Notes: a model not told the origin generated them from the letters alone. A stretch of DNA of 64,000 nt from Mixta hanseatica (GCF_023517775.1 NZ_CP082904.1:1488001-1552000), one strand, 5' to 3'; counted from the first letter of the stretch, positions 1 through 10,055 are shown. Translations and numbers: made by a program.

Positions 1-2064
1 CGCAACTCGCTGGAAAACCAAAAGCAAAAGCTGGATGAGCAAATCAAACAGGCGGAGGCGATCAAAGGCGGCTCGCTTAACCTCAGCGCGCAGATCGTTA
101 ATCTGCGGCGCGACAACCTGAAAACGCAGTTGGCGCTTAACTCCGGCAGTATTTTCGGCCCGCGTTTCTGGTCGCCGCTGTTTGGCATGCAGCAGATGGA
201 TGGCGATAAGCTGGCGAACTTCCGCACCGAGCTAACGGATTCCGTCGCGCTGGCGTGGGAGCCGGGCTGGCGGTTCGGCACCATTATGTGGCTGGTTGCG
301 GCGGTGCTGATCGCCACGCTGGGCCGTCGCTACGGGGAAGAGTTCCTCGCCTGGATTAGCATCAACAAACTGCCGGAAGGGCGCTTGCGCCGCAGCTTCC
401 TGGCGGCAGCGATCGCTCTGACCACGCTGGTGGCGGTGGTGCTGGCGTTTAACTTCCTCGATCAGGCCTTTACCCGCCGAGAAGAAGTTTCTGATGATGT
501 GCAGGGTTTTGTTGATCGTCTGGTGCAGCTCAGCGTTTTCTGCGGCCTGATTGCCGGGCTGGGGCGTGCTTTTTTGTCAACGCGCCGTCCTTCATGGCGA
601 CTGCCGGCGATTTCCAATGAGGTGGCGCAGGCGCTGAAACCTTACCCGCCGCTGACTGCCACACTGGTCTTCATTTTCCAGACGGTGGAAGCGCTGAACA
701 GCACCGTCGGCACCAGCGTCGGCACCACTATTCTGGCCAACGGCATGACAGCGCTGCTGGTCGGCGCTACCGCGCTCTCTATTAGCTTCCGCTCCAGCCG
801 CGTGCGTCGTCGGCTGGTGCAGGAAGGGCAGGTGCCAGAGGCGAAATCGACGCTGGTCGGCCTGATTCAGATGTCGATTACCTTTATCGGGCTGGCGATC
901 ATGCTGTCGCTGATTATCGGCTACGTTACCCTGGCGCGCTTCCTGAGCTATGAATTGATCTGGCTGGGCATCGTCTGCGGCGCCTACTATTTCCTTAGCC
1001 ATCTGGTGAGCGACGGCTGTGAAACGCTGCTATCGGTCAACAGCCCGACCGGCAAGCGGATGCAAAGCTCGCTGAATATTGATGAGCGTCATCTGTCGCA
1101 GGCGGCGGCGCTGTTATCGGCGCTGGGTAAAACCATTCTGCTGCTGTTTGCGGTAGTGGCGGTACTGAACGGTACCTTTGGCACCTCAACGCCGATTGAA
1201 CTGCTGCAAAAGGCGGTGGAATTCTGGGGCGGGAAGGGGCTGGAGTCACTGAATATCGTGCCGGCGCATCTGGTCAACGCGCTGCTGTGCATGGCGATCG
1301 GCATTTATGTGCTGCGTTCAGTTCGCCGCTGGCTGGATAACGATTTCCTGCCGAAAACCACTATGGATACCGGCATGCGCGTTTCGCTGGTGACGCTGTT
1401 CAGCAATATCGGCTACGTGCTGGTGATTCTGCTGACGCTCTCGACCATGGGAGTGCAGTGGAACAAGCTGGCCTGGATTGTCAGCGCCCTGTCGGTGGGT
1501 ATCGGTTTTGGCCTGCAGGAGATTGTGAAAAACTTTATCTCCGGTCTGATTCTGCTGACCGAACGTCCGGTTAAGGTAGGCGACCTGGTGAGCATCAGCG
1601 GCATTGAAGGGGATATTCGCCGCATTAACGTGCGCGCTACTGAGATTCAGCTAGGCGACAAATCCACGGTGATCGTGCCGAACTCACAGCTGATTTCACA
1701 GAACGTGCGTAACGCCACCATGGGTAATGCGCAGGGGGTGGTCACCATTACGCTGACCTTCCCGCTGGATATCGATCCGGTGCAGGTACGGGAAATTTTG
1801 CTGGCGGTATATAAAGAAAACGAACGCATCCTGGAGACGCCGGAGCCGTCGGTAAGCTTCAAGGATCTGACGCCGCAGGGCATCGTGCTGAGCGTCACCG
1901 GCAACGTCTCTAACCAGCGGCAAATCGGCGGCGCGAAAAGCGATCTGCTGTTCGATATCCTGACGCGTCTGCGTAAAGAGGGCATTGTGCTGTCACGTCC
2001 GCAGACGATGATTATCGAGCAGAAGAACGGTGAGATGGTGGTGAAGCAACCGCAGCAGTCGTAA
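1..2064 (+). CDS. MscS-family mechanosensitive channel, DUF3772 type (5' end missing)
   Basis: This is the C-terminal 687 residues of a large MscS-like inner-membrane channel. The reading frame is open from base 1, so the gene starts outside the window. The first 40 residues are charged and look like the end of a periplasmic coiled-coil region. About ten hydrophobic segments follow. The MscS pore and beta domain starts near residue 500 (GFGLQEIVKNFISGL) and continues with ERPVKVGDLV and VPNSQLISQNVRN, all typical of the family. Its length fits the DUF3772 subgroup rather than short MscS. Such channels release solutes during hypo-osmotic shock. The E. coli paralogues MscK and MscM have a similar layout, but I do not equate this gene with either. 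It may stand alone: the next gene is on the other strand. Confidence 0.85.
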   Translation, partial: RNSLENQKQKLDEQIKQAEAIKGGSLNLSAQIVNLRRDNLKTQLALNSGSIFGPRFWSPLFGMQQMDGDKLANFRTELTDSVALAWEPGWRFGTIMWLVAAVLIATLGRRYGEEFLAWISINKLPEGRLRRSFLAAAIALTTLVAVVLAFNFLDQAFTRREEVSDDVQGFVDRLVQLSVFCGLIAGLGRAFLSTRRPSWRLPAISNEVAQALKPYPPLTATLVFIFQTVEALNSTVGTSVGTTILANGMTALLVGATALSISFRSSRVRRRLVQEGQVPEAKSTLVGLIQMSITFIGLAIMLSLIIGYVTLARFLSYELIWLGIVCGAYYFLSHLVSDGCETLLSVNSPTGKRMQSSLNIDERHLSQAAALLSALGKTILLLFAVVAVLNGTFGTSTPIELLQKAVEFWGGKGLESLNIVPAHLVNALLCMAIGIYVLRSVRRWLDNDFLPKTTMDTGMRVSLVTLFSNIGYVLVILLTLSTMGVQWNKLAWIVSALSVGIGFGLQEIVKNFISGLILLTERPVKVGDLVSISGIEGDIRRINVRATEIQLGDKSTVIVPNSQLISQNVRNATMGNAQGVVTITLTFPLDIDPVQVREILLAVYKENERILETPEPSVSFKDLTPQGIVLSVTGNVSNQRQIGGAKSDLLFDILTRLRKEGIVLSRPQTMIIEQKNGEMVVKQPQQS

Positions 2065-2137
2065 CAGGAAGTTGAAGGGCAGTGGCGTAAGACACTGTGC
2101 TGAGGCGAGACGCGCTTATTTAGCATTAAAGGTTTTT

Positions 2138-2172
2138 ATTCCCCCAGCCGAACAGGCTTCGGTAGGGGGAAT
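2138..2172. repeat. Interrupted inverted repeat after the MscS-like gene
   Basis: ATTCCCCC at 2138-2145 pairs with GGGGGAAT at 2165-2172. An inner CCGAA/TTCGG stem surrounds a five-base loop. It lies between the convergent MscS-like gene and the bacteriocin immunity gene and could end either transcript. Neither side has a good T-run, so a terminator role is only probable. Confidence 0.5.
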
Positions 2173-2313
2173 GTTAATGTCCACGCATGAGTATAGCGGT
2201 GCAATAATGGCGCTAATTGTGCGATAACTTATCGACCGGTATATGCTGGCTTGTTGCTGTTTCCGCTCATTAACGGGAAAACAGGATATACCCGCGATCA
2301 GGTTACCCTTTTA

Positions 2314-2571
2314 TCAGGACGGTTTAAAACCAGGTTTGCCGTTAGCGGCACGCCACGCTTTAACTTCCTGAACAATCCCTTCCGGGCTGTCCTCTCTGTT
2401 ATCCCGTGGATAAAAAATAAGATCGGAGCCGTCAGGGTGTTCCGTAAGACGTCTGAATTCATCCACCAATTTGTCATCTTCAGCTTCTGTTTCACCTTCC
2501 GCCCGACAGATTTTCCTGACAAACTCCAGAAATTCATTTTCCGTATAATCGGATAGGCTTTTATCAGACAT
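2314..2571 (-). CDS. Colicin E/pyocin S-type immunity protein
   Basis: An 85-residue cytoplasmic protein of the Im2/Im7/Im9 family. It should bind and block the nuclease domain encoded just upstream. The family signature [16 protein letters not shown] lies near residues 50-65, followed by [13 protein letters not shown]. Im9 has two tyrosines at the start of this motif; here the first is Phe and the second is Tyr54. The start codon lies 5 bases after the killer gene's stop, and its ribosome binding site (GAGGGG) lies inside the end of that gene, so the two are translationally linked. No lysis gene follows on the minus strand. The gene is intact, so the strain should be immune even if the killer gene is dead. 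Confidence 0.9.
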   Translation of the reverse strand: MSDKSLSDYTENEFLEFVRKICRAEGETEAEDDKLVDEFRRLTEHPDGSDLIFYPRDNREDSPEGIVQEVKAWRAANGKPGFKPS

Positions 2572-2576
2572 GGCGG

Positions 2577-5394
2577 TTACCCCTCTTTTTTCGCATGAAT
2601 TTCAATGTGATGTTTTGGCGTTAGCACCCTGATATTATCGATATCATAGACAGCCCCGCCTTTACCGACAGGTTTGATATGGTGAAGTTCGAAACGCTCA
2701 CGTTTACCTGCCCGATCTTTTTCTGCTGTAAACGGCGACTTTCCCTTTTTTAAATGTACCTGGTTCTGCTTATTAAACTGCTTAGCCAGCTCCGCATCAT
2801 TCCCCACCTCCGTCCAGAACGCCTTACGAAAGCTGTCGAAACTGCTGAAGGTGCGCCAGCGCAGCTTATCGGCGATCTGCACCGGAACTGGCGCGCCTTC
2901 TTCTTTACTGGCGGGATCGAGCCAGTTACCGCTCACCTCCTGTCCCGAACCCGTAACTTCTCCCGGCAAATTACGCGGGTCGTTGAACATAATATAAATT
3001 GGCTTCAGACCGGAGGCTACCGGTGGGATCAGAATCAGTTCACGGTAGCCGGTATCCCCGGCGGGAGGGAGTGCTTCAATAATGACCGTAGGCTGGCTGC
3101 CGTTCTGATTTCCCGTATGAATAATCACTTCCGGGATTTGCGGAACTTCCGGTGACAGCGGCTCCGTTCCCGGCGCTTTATCCGGCGTAATAAAAACCGG
3201 CACGCGCACACCCGCATCATCCGTCACTTCATAACGGTAGAAACCGGTATCCCTGTCCGGCCACATCGACATCTGCACCACCGACACGGCTACAGGCTGC
3301 GGGTGCCGCACCAGCGCAATGCCCAGCTGGTTTTCCCTGTTGCACCAGTTGAGCAGTCAGGGAAAGTTTAACCGTATCGTGGGCCTGTCTCAGTTCCGCT
3401 TCTGACGGTAAGCCCAGCACCTCTCCCGCCAGCATTACCGTGCTGATATCACTCCCCGCCATGCTGATGGCGGTCAGCATGGCAACCGCAGGCAATGGAT
3501 GGCTGGTCTGTTGCAATATACGGCGTACCTCTGTGGCCCGCTGCCACAGACTGTCGGCTCCCTCTCCTGCAAAAGTAACGCTGCCGGTCTCGTGTCCGGC
3601 AAAGCTGAGTGGGGAACGGCTGAATGGTTCTGCGGAAGAAAACCCTCGCAGCACCACGGTTCCCGGTACAGCAAGCCGGGTCTGCGCCCATGCCTGGCGC
3701 TCCGCCAGGCTTTTTTGCGGCATAAAAGAGGGGGGTGCAGGAAAATTAAACGAGGGAATATTTATTACTGGTTTGGGCGTAATGATCTGCGGAATGTTTA
3801 TTTCTGGTTTGCGAACAGCGATTTCGGGAATATTGATCTTAATAGTATTAGGTAATTTTACAGTTTCCACTCTTTGCCGGTCAGCCAATGGAATAGTTAT
3901 CGCCTGCAATGCCGCTTCAATTTCCTGTTTCAGTTGGTCTGCTGATTTAATCCTGGCCGTTGCCATCGCCTCTTTCAGGGCGTTTTCCTGCTCCTCTTTT
4001 CGCTGTTGACGATAAGCCGCCACCGCTTTTTGGTTGGCTTCTGCCCTCTGCTGGAAAAAACGTTCGTTCGCGGCTGTATACATCACCTCATATTGCGCAT
4101 GTATTTTAGCTGCTTCCTCACGTAATGCGGCAAGCTGCGCTTCCATTGCCGGTAGGCTGTTGCGCAGTTCGGTGACTTGCTGCAACAGACGCGCCGCTTT
4201 ATCCGCTTCGCCTTTTGCGTGTGCAACAACAGCTTCAGCCTCCAGCGCTTCCGCACCGGCCCGCGCATGGATAATTTCGAATAATTTAATCTGCGCCCGT
4301 TGCGCAGCATAACTATCCTGTCTGAACAACACATTCTCGTCATCAGTCAAATCCGGCAGCTTATAATCCGGGCTTTGAATACGCGGTAGTGCAGCATTGA
4401 GCTGATCAAGCTGGGATGTCAGCGCCCACTCAGTTTTTTGTTTTTCTGCCAGCTCGTTCAGCTGTTTCAGGTTTGAGGCCGGTATGACATCGATCACCGA
4501 AATATAGATCGGTTCCTGTTGTGCTTCAGACGGAAAATACACGATGGCATCATGGGTATTATTACCGCCTGCCGGCATCACACTTGCCGGAGCATCATCT
4601 TTAACGTCTGAAATCACATCTGCGGGCTGGTTGGCTGCCGACTGAGTTTGATCGGATATGCGGATATGGAGCGGCGGCATCCCGTTCACCAACCTGACCT
4701 GGTAAACATCTTTACGTGGCGTGGCGACAGCCTGTACGACTTGCACCTGTTCAGCAGGCTCTGTTTTCCCCGGCCGCACCACCGCGATAAGCTGTTTTTC
4801 ATCCTTTACGATATCCTGGATACGGGCCTTTACCGGCACGGTGCCTGCGAGCGGTAAAGCTTCTGGCGCAATATCGGTGACTTTTTCCGCCAGCAGCGCC
4901 TGCACAATACGATCGTGAATTGGCCCCATATAATCGGGGTCGTCTTTAGCGAGGGTCGTGGGCAATAACGATCCAACTACGACGCCTGCAAAACGACCGG
5001 CTAAAGGGGCCGCCTCCGTAACCAATCCCGTCAGGCGGGAGAGGGCGGTTTCAATCGCGCCAGTGACCGTTTTCGATTTTAAAAAAGTGAAACCCCACAG
5101 ACCATCAATCACAGAAATGTTTATCGACATTCCCGCCGCTATTGATGCCTGGGCTTCAGGAAATAGTGATAGATTGACGCGGGTACTTCCTGAAGCCGAT
5201 CCGCTATTGCCATTCCCTCCACCCTTTCCCTGGCTGCTGGTACTGTTACCGCCTCCGGTATAATGATGCACTGTCCAGCCACCTGGATCGGTGGTGGTGG
5301 TCCATCCTTTCCCGCCGTTAGGTCCGCCTGAACCTGAAACGCCGTTAACGCCCCCTGTAGGTCCACGACTATCTTTTCCATCTCCACCACTCAT
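2577..5394 (-). pseudogene. S-type/colicin E-like DNase bacteriocin, one-base frameshift
   Basis: A killer protein that would be about 938 residues if read through a single frameshift. Upstream frame 5394-3229 (721 aa) and downstream frame 3311-2577 (up to 244 aa) overlap. Removing one base in the short GGGAAAA run near 3327-3333 (minus-strand sense) joins them into an unbroken S-type pyocin domain. Order of parts: a Gly/Ser-rich N-terminus with a GGKGWTTTTDPGGW stretch resembling the TolB box; a cloacin-like translocation domain; a charged alpha-helical hairpin around residues 395-510, likely receptor-binding; a linker with repeated INIP motifs; a pyocin S domain; and a C-terminal HNH nuclease (FELHHIKPV, then [17 protein letters not shown]), with His904, His905, His929 and His933 in repaired numbering. 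These match colicin E9. A strong AAGGAGAA site precedes the ATG. The frameshift would remove the nuclease, unless it is a sequencing error or programmed. Confidence 0.85.
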
Positions 5395-5775
5395 TTGGGT
5401 GTTCTCCTTGTCATTGTTATCAAATCGTTTTTGGTCCTAAAATCCTGACGATCTGGCGTTATATATCACGCCACGTCAGACAAGTGGGGGGGATGAATCA
5501 CGAAAACGTATCCCTTTTTCATCAACCTCTGATGAAGTGGAGCGGTACAAAAAGTAACTTGATAGCGATCATCTGCCTTGAGCGCCTTTTGGAAGGGGGA
5601 TGCAGGGATCGATGCAGAAGAAACTGAACATGTAGAGAAAGCAAAATTGATGGGTAATTCGTTAGCCTGGTTTGTTGCATGACCCGTCATTTCCCTGGAG
5701 AGGCGCCAGGGCAATCTTCGCCCATGTGCCTCTCTTCCCGTGAGCAGGAAAGCGTTCCCGCCCGTAATGGCAACC
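5395..5775. other. Gap between bacteriocin and dld: no gene seen
   Basis: Apart from the inverted repeat at 5445-5479 and the bacteriocin ribosome binding site, I see nothing recognisable here. A minus-strand open frame at 5466-5843 overlaps the dld 3' end and resembles no known protein. It may be decayed or chance sequence. Confidence 0.6.
5445..5479. promoter_or_regulatory. Nested inverted repeat upstream of the bacteriocin gene
   Basis: CTGACG at 5445-5450 pairs with CGTCAG at 5474-5479. Inside it, GGCGT at 5455-5459 pairs with ACGCC at 5468-5472 around an AT-rich centre. The element sits about 50 bp upstream of the bacteriocin start codon. It looks like an operator, or a hairpin in the leader. 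No CTGT-N8-ACAG LexA box is visible nearby. The binding factor is unknown. Confidence 0.45.
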
Positions 5776-7521
5776 TCAGCCTGCGGGATGGTCCGGCCCG
5801 CAGTCGCAGCCGGCCCAGTGCTTGCGCTTGCTGGTTTTACCAATGCCGGGGTTAAAACTATTGGTGGGATCGAGCTGCTGATAAAAGGCTTTCATCTGCG
5901 GCTTCGCCTGGTAGAGATGGCCGACGTTATGCTCCGCTGGATACTCCGCGCCGCGCTGGTTTAAGATCTCTAACATCTTCTCTTTCAGCGCGTGGGCGTC
6001 CACGCCTTTCTTCACGATATAATCCTGATGGAAAACGTGGCACATAAAATGGCCATAATAGAGGCGATGCACCAGCTTATCGTCAAACTCCGGCGGCAGC
6101 TTCTCAAACCAGTCGCGATCGTTACGGCGCAGCGCAATATCCAGCGGCAGAATATCTTCCACTTCGTCATGATGCGCCGCGTGATAGCGCACCGCCGCGC
6201 CGGCAGCGGCGAAGCGATGTAAGAAGGCTTTCGATCCCTCTTCATCGGTACATTCAAAATAGTCGCCGCCGCCTTCGCGGAAAAAGTCTTTTAAAAACTG
6301 GCGCGCTTCTTCCACGCCGTCGCCGGACATTTTCAGCATCAGATGATGTTCATAGCGATCGCGCCAGGTTTTCATCCGTTTGGGCAGATGGGTGGGGAAC
6401 AGGGCGCTCAGCTTTTGCAGCATGCGGTCAGTAAAGTGCGGACGGAACAGCGGAATATGGCTCAGCATCGCATCAATGCGCCCCTTTAAGGTAAAGAAGC
6501 GCGGCATATTGTCAGTACCCAGCCGGTCGATCATGATAAAGGTATCTTTCCCGTACTTCTCGGCGATGTCATACATATCGCGGTGCATATATTCGCCCGC
6601 TACCGGCAGGTTTTTGAAATGGGCGAGAATATGGCGGCGGATATCCTCCAGCGCCGCGGTATCGTTGCTGCCGATATAAAATACCTGCTGCTTTTTCTCC
6701 GCTTCAAAGGTATCCAGCCGCACGGCGAAAACGGCCAGCTTACCGGCGCAGCCGGAGGCTTCATACAGGCGGCTGGCGTCGGCATTAAAGCGTGACGGCG
6801 TATCCGCCTCGACGTCACGCAAGCGCTCCACATAGTGATGATCGGAAGCCTGACGGGCATCGTAGCGCACATCGCTCTCGCGCCAGGTTTCATCATCCAG
6901 CCGCCCGAGGATCTGCTCCGGCGTGCTGCCGAGTTCAATCCCCAGATGGTTAACCAGCTTTAGCTGTCCCTGCTCATCTAACTGGGCATAGAGCGCCATT
7001 TCGGTATAGGCCGGGCCGCGTTTCACCAGCGCGCCGCCGGAGTTATTACAAACGCCGCCAAGTATGGAGGCGCCGATACAGGAGGAGCCGATCACCGAGT
7101 GCGGCTCGCGTCCCAGCGGCTTAAGCATCTTTTCCAGTTGAAACAGCGTACTGCCGGGAAACGCCAGCACCTGCTTGCCTTTATCCAGCAGTTGAATACG
7201 GTCCATACGCAGGGTGCTGATAATCACGATCTCGCGGTCGTAATCGTTACCGTTCGGCGTCGAGCCTTCGGTCAGGCCGGTATTAGCCGCCTGCATCAGA
7301 ATAATTTTATCTGCCGCCACCGCGGCCTTCAGTACGCGCCACAGCTCCAGCAGCGAGCCGGGAAAAACCACCGCCAGCGCATCGCCCTGGCCGGAGCGGA
7401 AGCCTTTGCGGTAGCGTTCGGTTTTACGTGGATCGGTCAGCAGATGGCTACCGCCAACGATGCGGCGCAGTTCATTAATCAGGTTTTGACTGGCAGAGTG
7501 AGTATGAGGGTGCATATCCAT
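5776..7521 (-). CDS. dld: Quinone-dependent D-lactate dehydrogenase
   Basis: A peripheral membrane FAD enzyme (581 aa) that oxidises D-lactate to pyruvate and passes electrons to quinone. It follows E. coli Dld throughout. Landmarks are RYRKGFRSGQGDALAVV near the N-terminus; the FAD-binding core with AANTGLTEGSTPNG and PHSVIGSSCIGAS; the cap region with AGEYMHRD; and a C-terminus ending in NPGIGKTSKRKHW plus a short extra tail. The reading frame opens earlier, at 7566, but the ATG at 7521 has an ACAGGA site before it and better fits the E. coli N-terminus. It is divergent from bglX across a 186-bp gap that must hold both promoters. dld and bglX are also neighbours in E. coli. Confidence 0.95.
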   Translation of the reverse strand: MDMHPHTHSASQNLINELRRIVGGSHLLTDPRKTERYRKGFRSGQGDALAVVFPGSLLELWRVLKAAVAADKIILMQAANTGLTEGSTPNGNDYDREIVIISTLRMDRIQLLDKGKQVLAFPGSTLFQLEKMLKPLGREPHSVIGSSCIGASILGGVCNNSGGALVKRGPAYTEMALYAQLDEQGQLKLVNHLGIELGSTPEQILGRLDDETWRESDVRYDARQASDHHYVERLRDVEADTPSRFNADASRLYEASGCAGKLAVFAVRLDTFEAEKKQQVFYIGSNDTAALEDIRRHILAHFKNLPVAGEYMHRDMYDIAEKYGKDTFIMIDRLGTDNMPRFFTLKGRIDAMLSHIPLFRPHFTDRMLQKLSALFPTHLPKRMKTWRDRYEHHLMLKMSGDGVEEARQFLKDFFREGGGDYFECTDEEGSKAFLHRFAAAGAAVRYHAAHHDEVEDILPLDIALRRNDRDWFEKLPPEFDDKLVHRLYYGHFMCHVFHQDYIVKKGVDAHALKEKMLEILNQRGAEYPAEHNVGHLYQAKPQMKAFYQQLDPTNSFNPGIGKTSKRKHWAGCDCGPDHPAG

Positions 7522-7707
7522 TGTCCTGTTATGTGGGTCAAATTTACTGTAGCAGCTCAGACACAAAAGCGTTCAACGGCAAAACTTCCTGCTATTCTCT
7601 TGCTGTTGCACGCTGTCGCTAACTTATTGCTGTAGCACCTATTACCCTTCATACTTCGCGCTGCAGGTATAGAACCCGTCCCGCGTTTTTGTTGAGAGCC
7701 CAATCTG

Positions 7708-10005
7708 ATGAAATGGATTTACTCCCTGAGTCTTGCAGTTTCTCTGGCGGTGCAGCCCGCCTTCGCTGACGATATATTTGGTCCACATCCTATGACGCCA
7801 GAAGCGCGCGATGCGTTTGTCACCGATCTGCTGGCGAAAATGACGCTGGATGAAAAAATTGGTCAGCTGCGACTGATCAGCGTCGGACCGGATAACCCGA
7901 AAGAAGCGATCCGCGACATGATCCAAAAAGGGCAGGTCGGCGCGATTTTTAATACCGTGACCCGTCCCGATATCCGCGTCATGCAGGATCAGGTGATGCA
8001 GCTGAGCCGCCTGAAAATTCCGTTGTTTTTCGCCTATGACGTAGTGCACGGGCAGCGCACGATCTTCCCTATTCCGTTAGGCCTGGCGGCCAGCTGGGAT
8101 CTGGATGCGGTCAGCCGCGTCGGGCGCGTCTCAGCGTATGAGGCGGCGGACGATGGCCTGAATATGACCTGGGCGCCGATGGTGGACGTAACGCGCGAGC
8201 CGCGCTGGGGCCGGGGATCGGAAGGTTTTGGCGAAGATACCTTCCTGACCGCCAAAATGGGCAGCACCATGGTTGAGGCGATGCAGGGCAAAAGCCCGGC
8301 AGATCGCTATGCATTAATGACCAGCGTGAAGCATTTTGCGCTGTACGGCGCGATCGAAGGCGGGCGCGATTATAATACCGTGGATATGAGCCCGCAGCGC
8401 ATGTTCCAGGATTACATGCCGCCCTATAAGGCGTCGCTGGACGCCGGCAGCGGCGGGGTGATGGTATCACTGAATGCCATTAACGGCGTGCCGGCCACCG
8501 CTAACGGCTGGCTGCTGAAAGATCTGCTGCGCGACCAGTGGAAATTCAAAGGGATCACCATCAGCGATCACGGCGCGATTAAAGAGCTGATCAAGCATGG
8601 CGTCGCCAGCGACCCAGAGGATGCGGTGCGGGTAGCGCTGAAAGCCGGTATCGATATGAGTATGGGCGATGTCTACTACAGCCAGTATCTGCCGGGGCTG
8701 GTGAAGCGTGGCGTGGTATCGCAGCAGGAGATTGACGATGCGACGCGCCACGTGCTGAACGTGAAATATGATATGGGGTTGTTTAACGATCCTTACAGCC
8801 ATCTGGGACCGAAGGGCAGCGATCCGGCAGATACCAACGCGGAAAGCCGTCTGCATCGCGAAGATGCGCGCGAAGTGGCGCGTAAAAGCATGGTACTGCT
8901 GAAAAACCGTCTGGATACGCTGCCGCTGAAAAAATCGGGCACCATTGCGCTGATCGGCCCGCTGGCGGACAGTCAGCGCGACATTATGGGCAGCTGGTCG
9001 GCGGCGGGCGTAGCGAAGCAATCGGTCACGCTGCTGCAAGGGATGAAAAACGCCACTGCCGGTAAGGCGACGCTGCTGTATGCCAAAGGCGCGAATATTA
9101 CCGATCATAAAGGCATTCAGGATTTCCTGAACCTGTATGAGCAGGCCGTTAGCGTGGACAGCCGCACGCCGCAGCAGATGATTGATGAAGCCGTGGCGAC
9201 GGCGAAAAAAGCGGACGTAGTGGTAGTGGCGGTAGGCGAAGCGCAGGGCATGGCGCATGAGGCTTCCAGCCGTACCGATCTGATGCTGCCGGAGAGCCAG
9301 CGAAAACTGCTGGCGGCGCTGAAAACCACCGGCAAACCGCTGGTGCTGGTGTTGATGAACGGACGCGCGCTCTCATTGGTGCATGAGGATCAGCAGGCCG
9401 ATGCGCTGCTGGAAACCTGGTTTAGCGGCACCGAAGGGGGCAATGCCATCGCCGATGTGCTGTTTGGCGACTATAACCCGTCAGGCAAGCTGCCGGTTTC
9501 CTTCCCACGCTCGGTAGGGCAGATCCCGATCTATTACAATCATCTGCCGACTGGTCGTCCCTATAATTCAGCGAAACCGAACAAATATACCTCGCACTAT
9601 TATGATGCGGTTAACGGCCCGCTTTATCCCTTTGGTTACGGCCTGAGCTACACCCGCTTCCACGTTTCGCCGGTGAAGCTCTCCTCAACCACCATGCCGC
9701 GCAATGGCAAAGTCGAGGCCAGCGTTACGGTAACCAATACTGGCAAGCGCGATGGCGCAACGGTAGTGCAGCTCTATCTGAACGATGAAGTCGCCAGCAT
9801 CAGCCGTCCGGTCAAAGAGCTGCGCGGCTTTAAGCGCATCATGCTGAAAGCGGGCGAATCGCAAACCGTGAATTTCCCGATTGATGTGGAAGCGCTGAAA
9901 TTCTGGAACCAGCAGATGCAGTGGGGCGCGGAGCCAGGCAAATTCAAGGTGATGATTGGCCTGGATTCGGTGCGAACGCAGGATGCGGAATTCACTTACC
10001 TGTAA
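7708..10005 (+). CDS. bglX: Periplasmic beta-glucosidase (GH3)
   Basis: A secreted glycoside hydrolase family 3 enzyme that cleaves beta-glucosides in the periplasm. It has 765 residues, the same length as E. coli BglX, and aligns end to end. A signal peptide (SLAVSLAVQPAFA, cleaved before DDIFG) opens the protein. The N-terminal barrel carries the GH3 nucleophile region GITISDHGAIKELI, with the Asp of SDHG as the expected nucleophile. The middle alpha/beta sandwich contains MAHEASSRTD. A C-terminal fibronectin-III-like domain (VTNTGKRDGATVVQLY) closes it. It stands alone with its own terminator. Confidence 0.96.
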   Translation: MKWIYSLSLAVSLAVQPAFADDIFGPHPMTPEARDAFVTDLLAKMTLDEKIGQLRLISVGPDNPKEAIRDMIQKGQVGAIFNTVTRPDIRVMQDQVMQLSRLKIPLFFAYDVVHGQRTIFPIPLGLAASWDLDAVSRVGRVSAYEAADDGLNMTWAPMVDVTREPRWGRGSEGFGEDTFLTAKMGSTMVEAMQGKSPADRYALMTSVKHFALYGAIEGGRDYNTVDMSPQRMFQDYMPPYKASLDAGSGGVMVSLNAINGVPATANGWLLKDLLRDQWKFKGITISDHGAIKELIKHGVASDPEDAVRVALKAGIDMSMGDVYYSQYLPGLVKRGVVSQQEIDDATRHVLNVKYDMGLFNDPYSHLGPKGSDPADTNAESRLHREDAREVARKSMVLLKNRLDTLPLKKSGTIALIGPLADSQRDIMGSWSAAGVAKQSVTLLQGMKNATAGKATLLYAKGANITDHKGIQDFLNLYEQAVSVDSRTPQQMIDEAVATAKKADVVVVAVGEAQGMAHEASSRTDLMLPESQRKLLAALKTTGKPLVLVLMNGRALSLVHEDQQADALLETWFSGTEGGNAIADVLFGDYNPSGKLPVSFPRSVGQIPIYYNHLPTGRPYNSAKPNKYTSHYYDAVNGPLYPFGYGLSYTRFHVSPVKLSSTTMPRNGKVEASVTVTNTGKRDGATVVQLYLNDEVASISRPVKELRGFKRIMLKAGESQTVNFPIDVEALKFWNQQMQWGAEPGKFKVMIGLDSVRTQDAEFTYL

Positions 10006-10034
10006 GAGGAAGCCTCACGGATGAGGCGTTGGCC

Positions 10035-10055
10035 TTTTCAGGCGAGGCCTGAAAA
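10035..10055. repeat. Perfect 9-bp inverted repeat after bglX
   Basis: TTTTCAGGC, then a 3-base loop, then GCCTGAAAA. It lies 30 bp past the bglX stop and before the main terminator. With A/T ends it could work as a weak bidirectional terminator or as an mRNA 3'-end stabiliser. Confidence 0.5.

Noticed and set aside
2251..2556. Plus-strand open frame of 101 codons
   Set aside because: It is the reverse of the immunity gene, which has a clear family match on the other strand.
5466..5843. Minus-strand open frame of 125 codons between the bacteriocin and dld
   Set aside because: It overlaps the dld end in another frame, has no ribosome site I trust, and resembles nothing known. Kept only as a note in the gap entry.
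8467..9258. Long minus-strand open frame inside bglX (263 codons)
   Set aside because: It is rich in Arg, His and Gln and lies opposite a full-length conserved gene, a common effect of GC-rich codon use.
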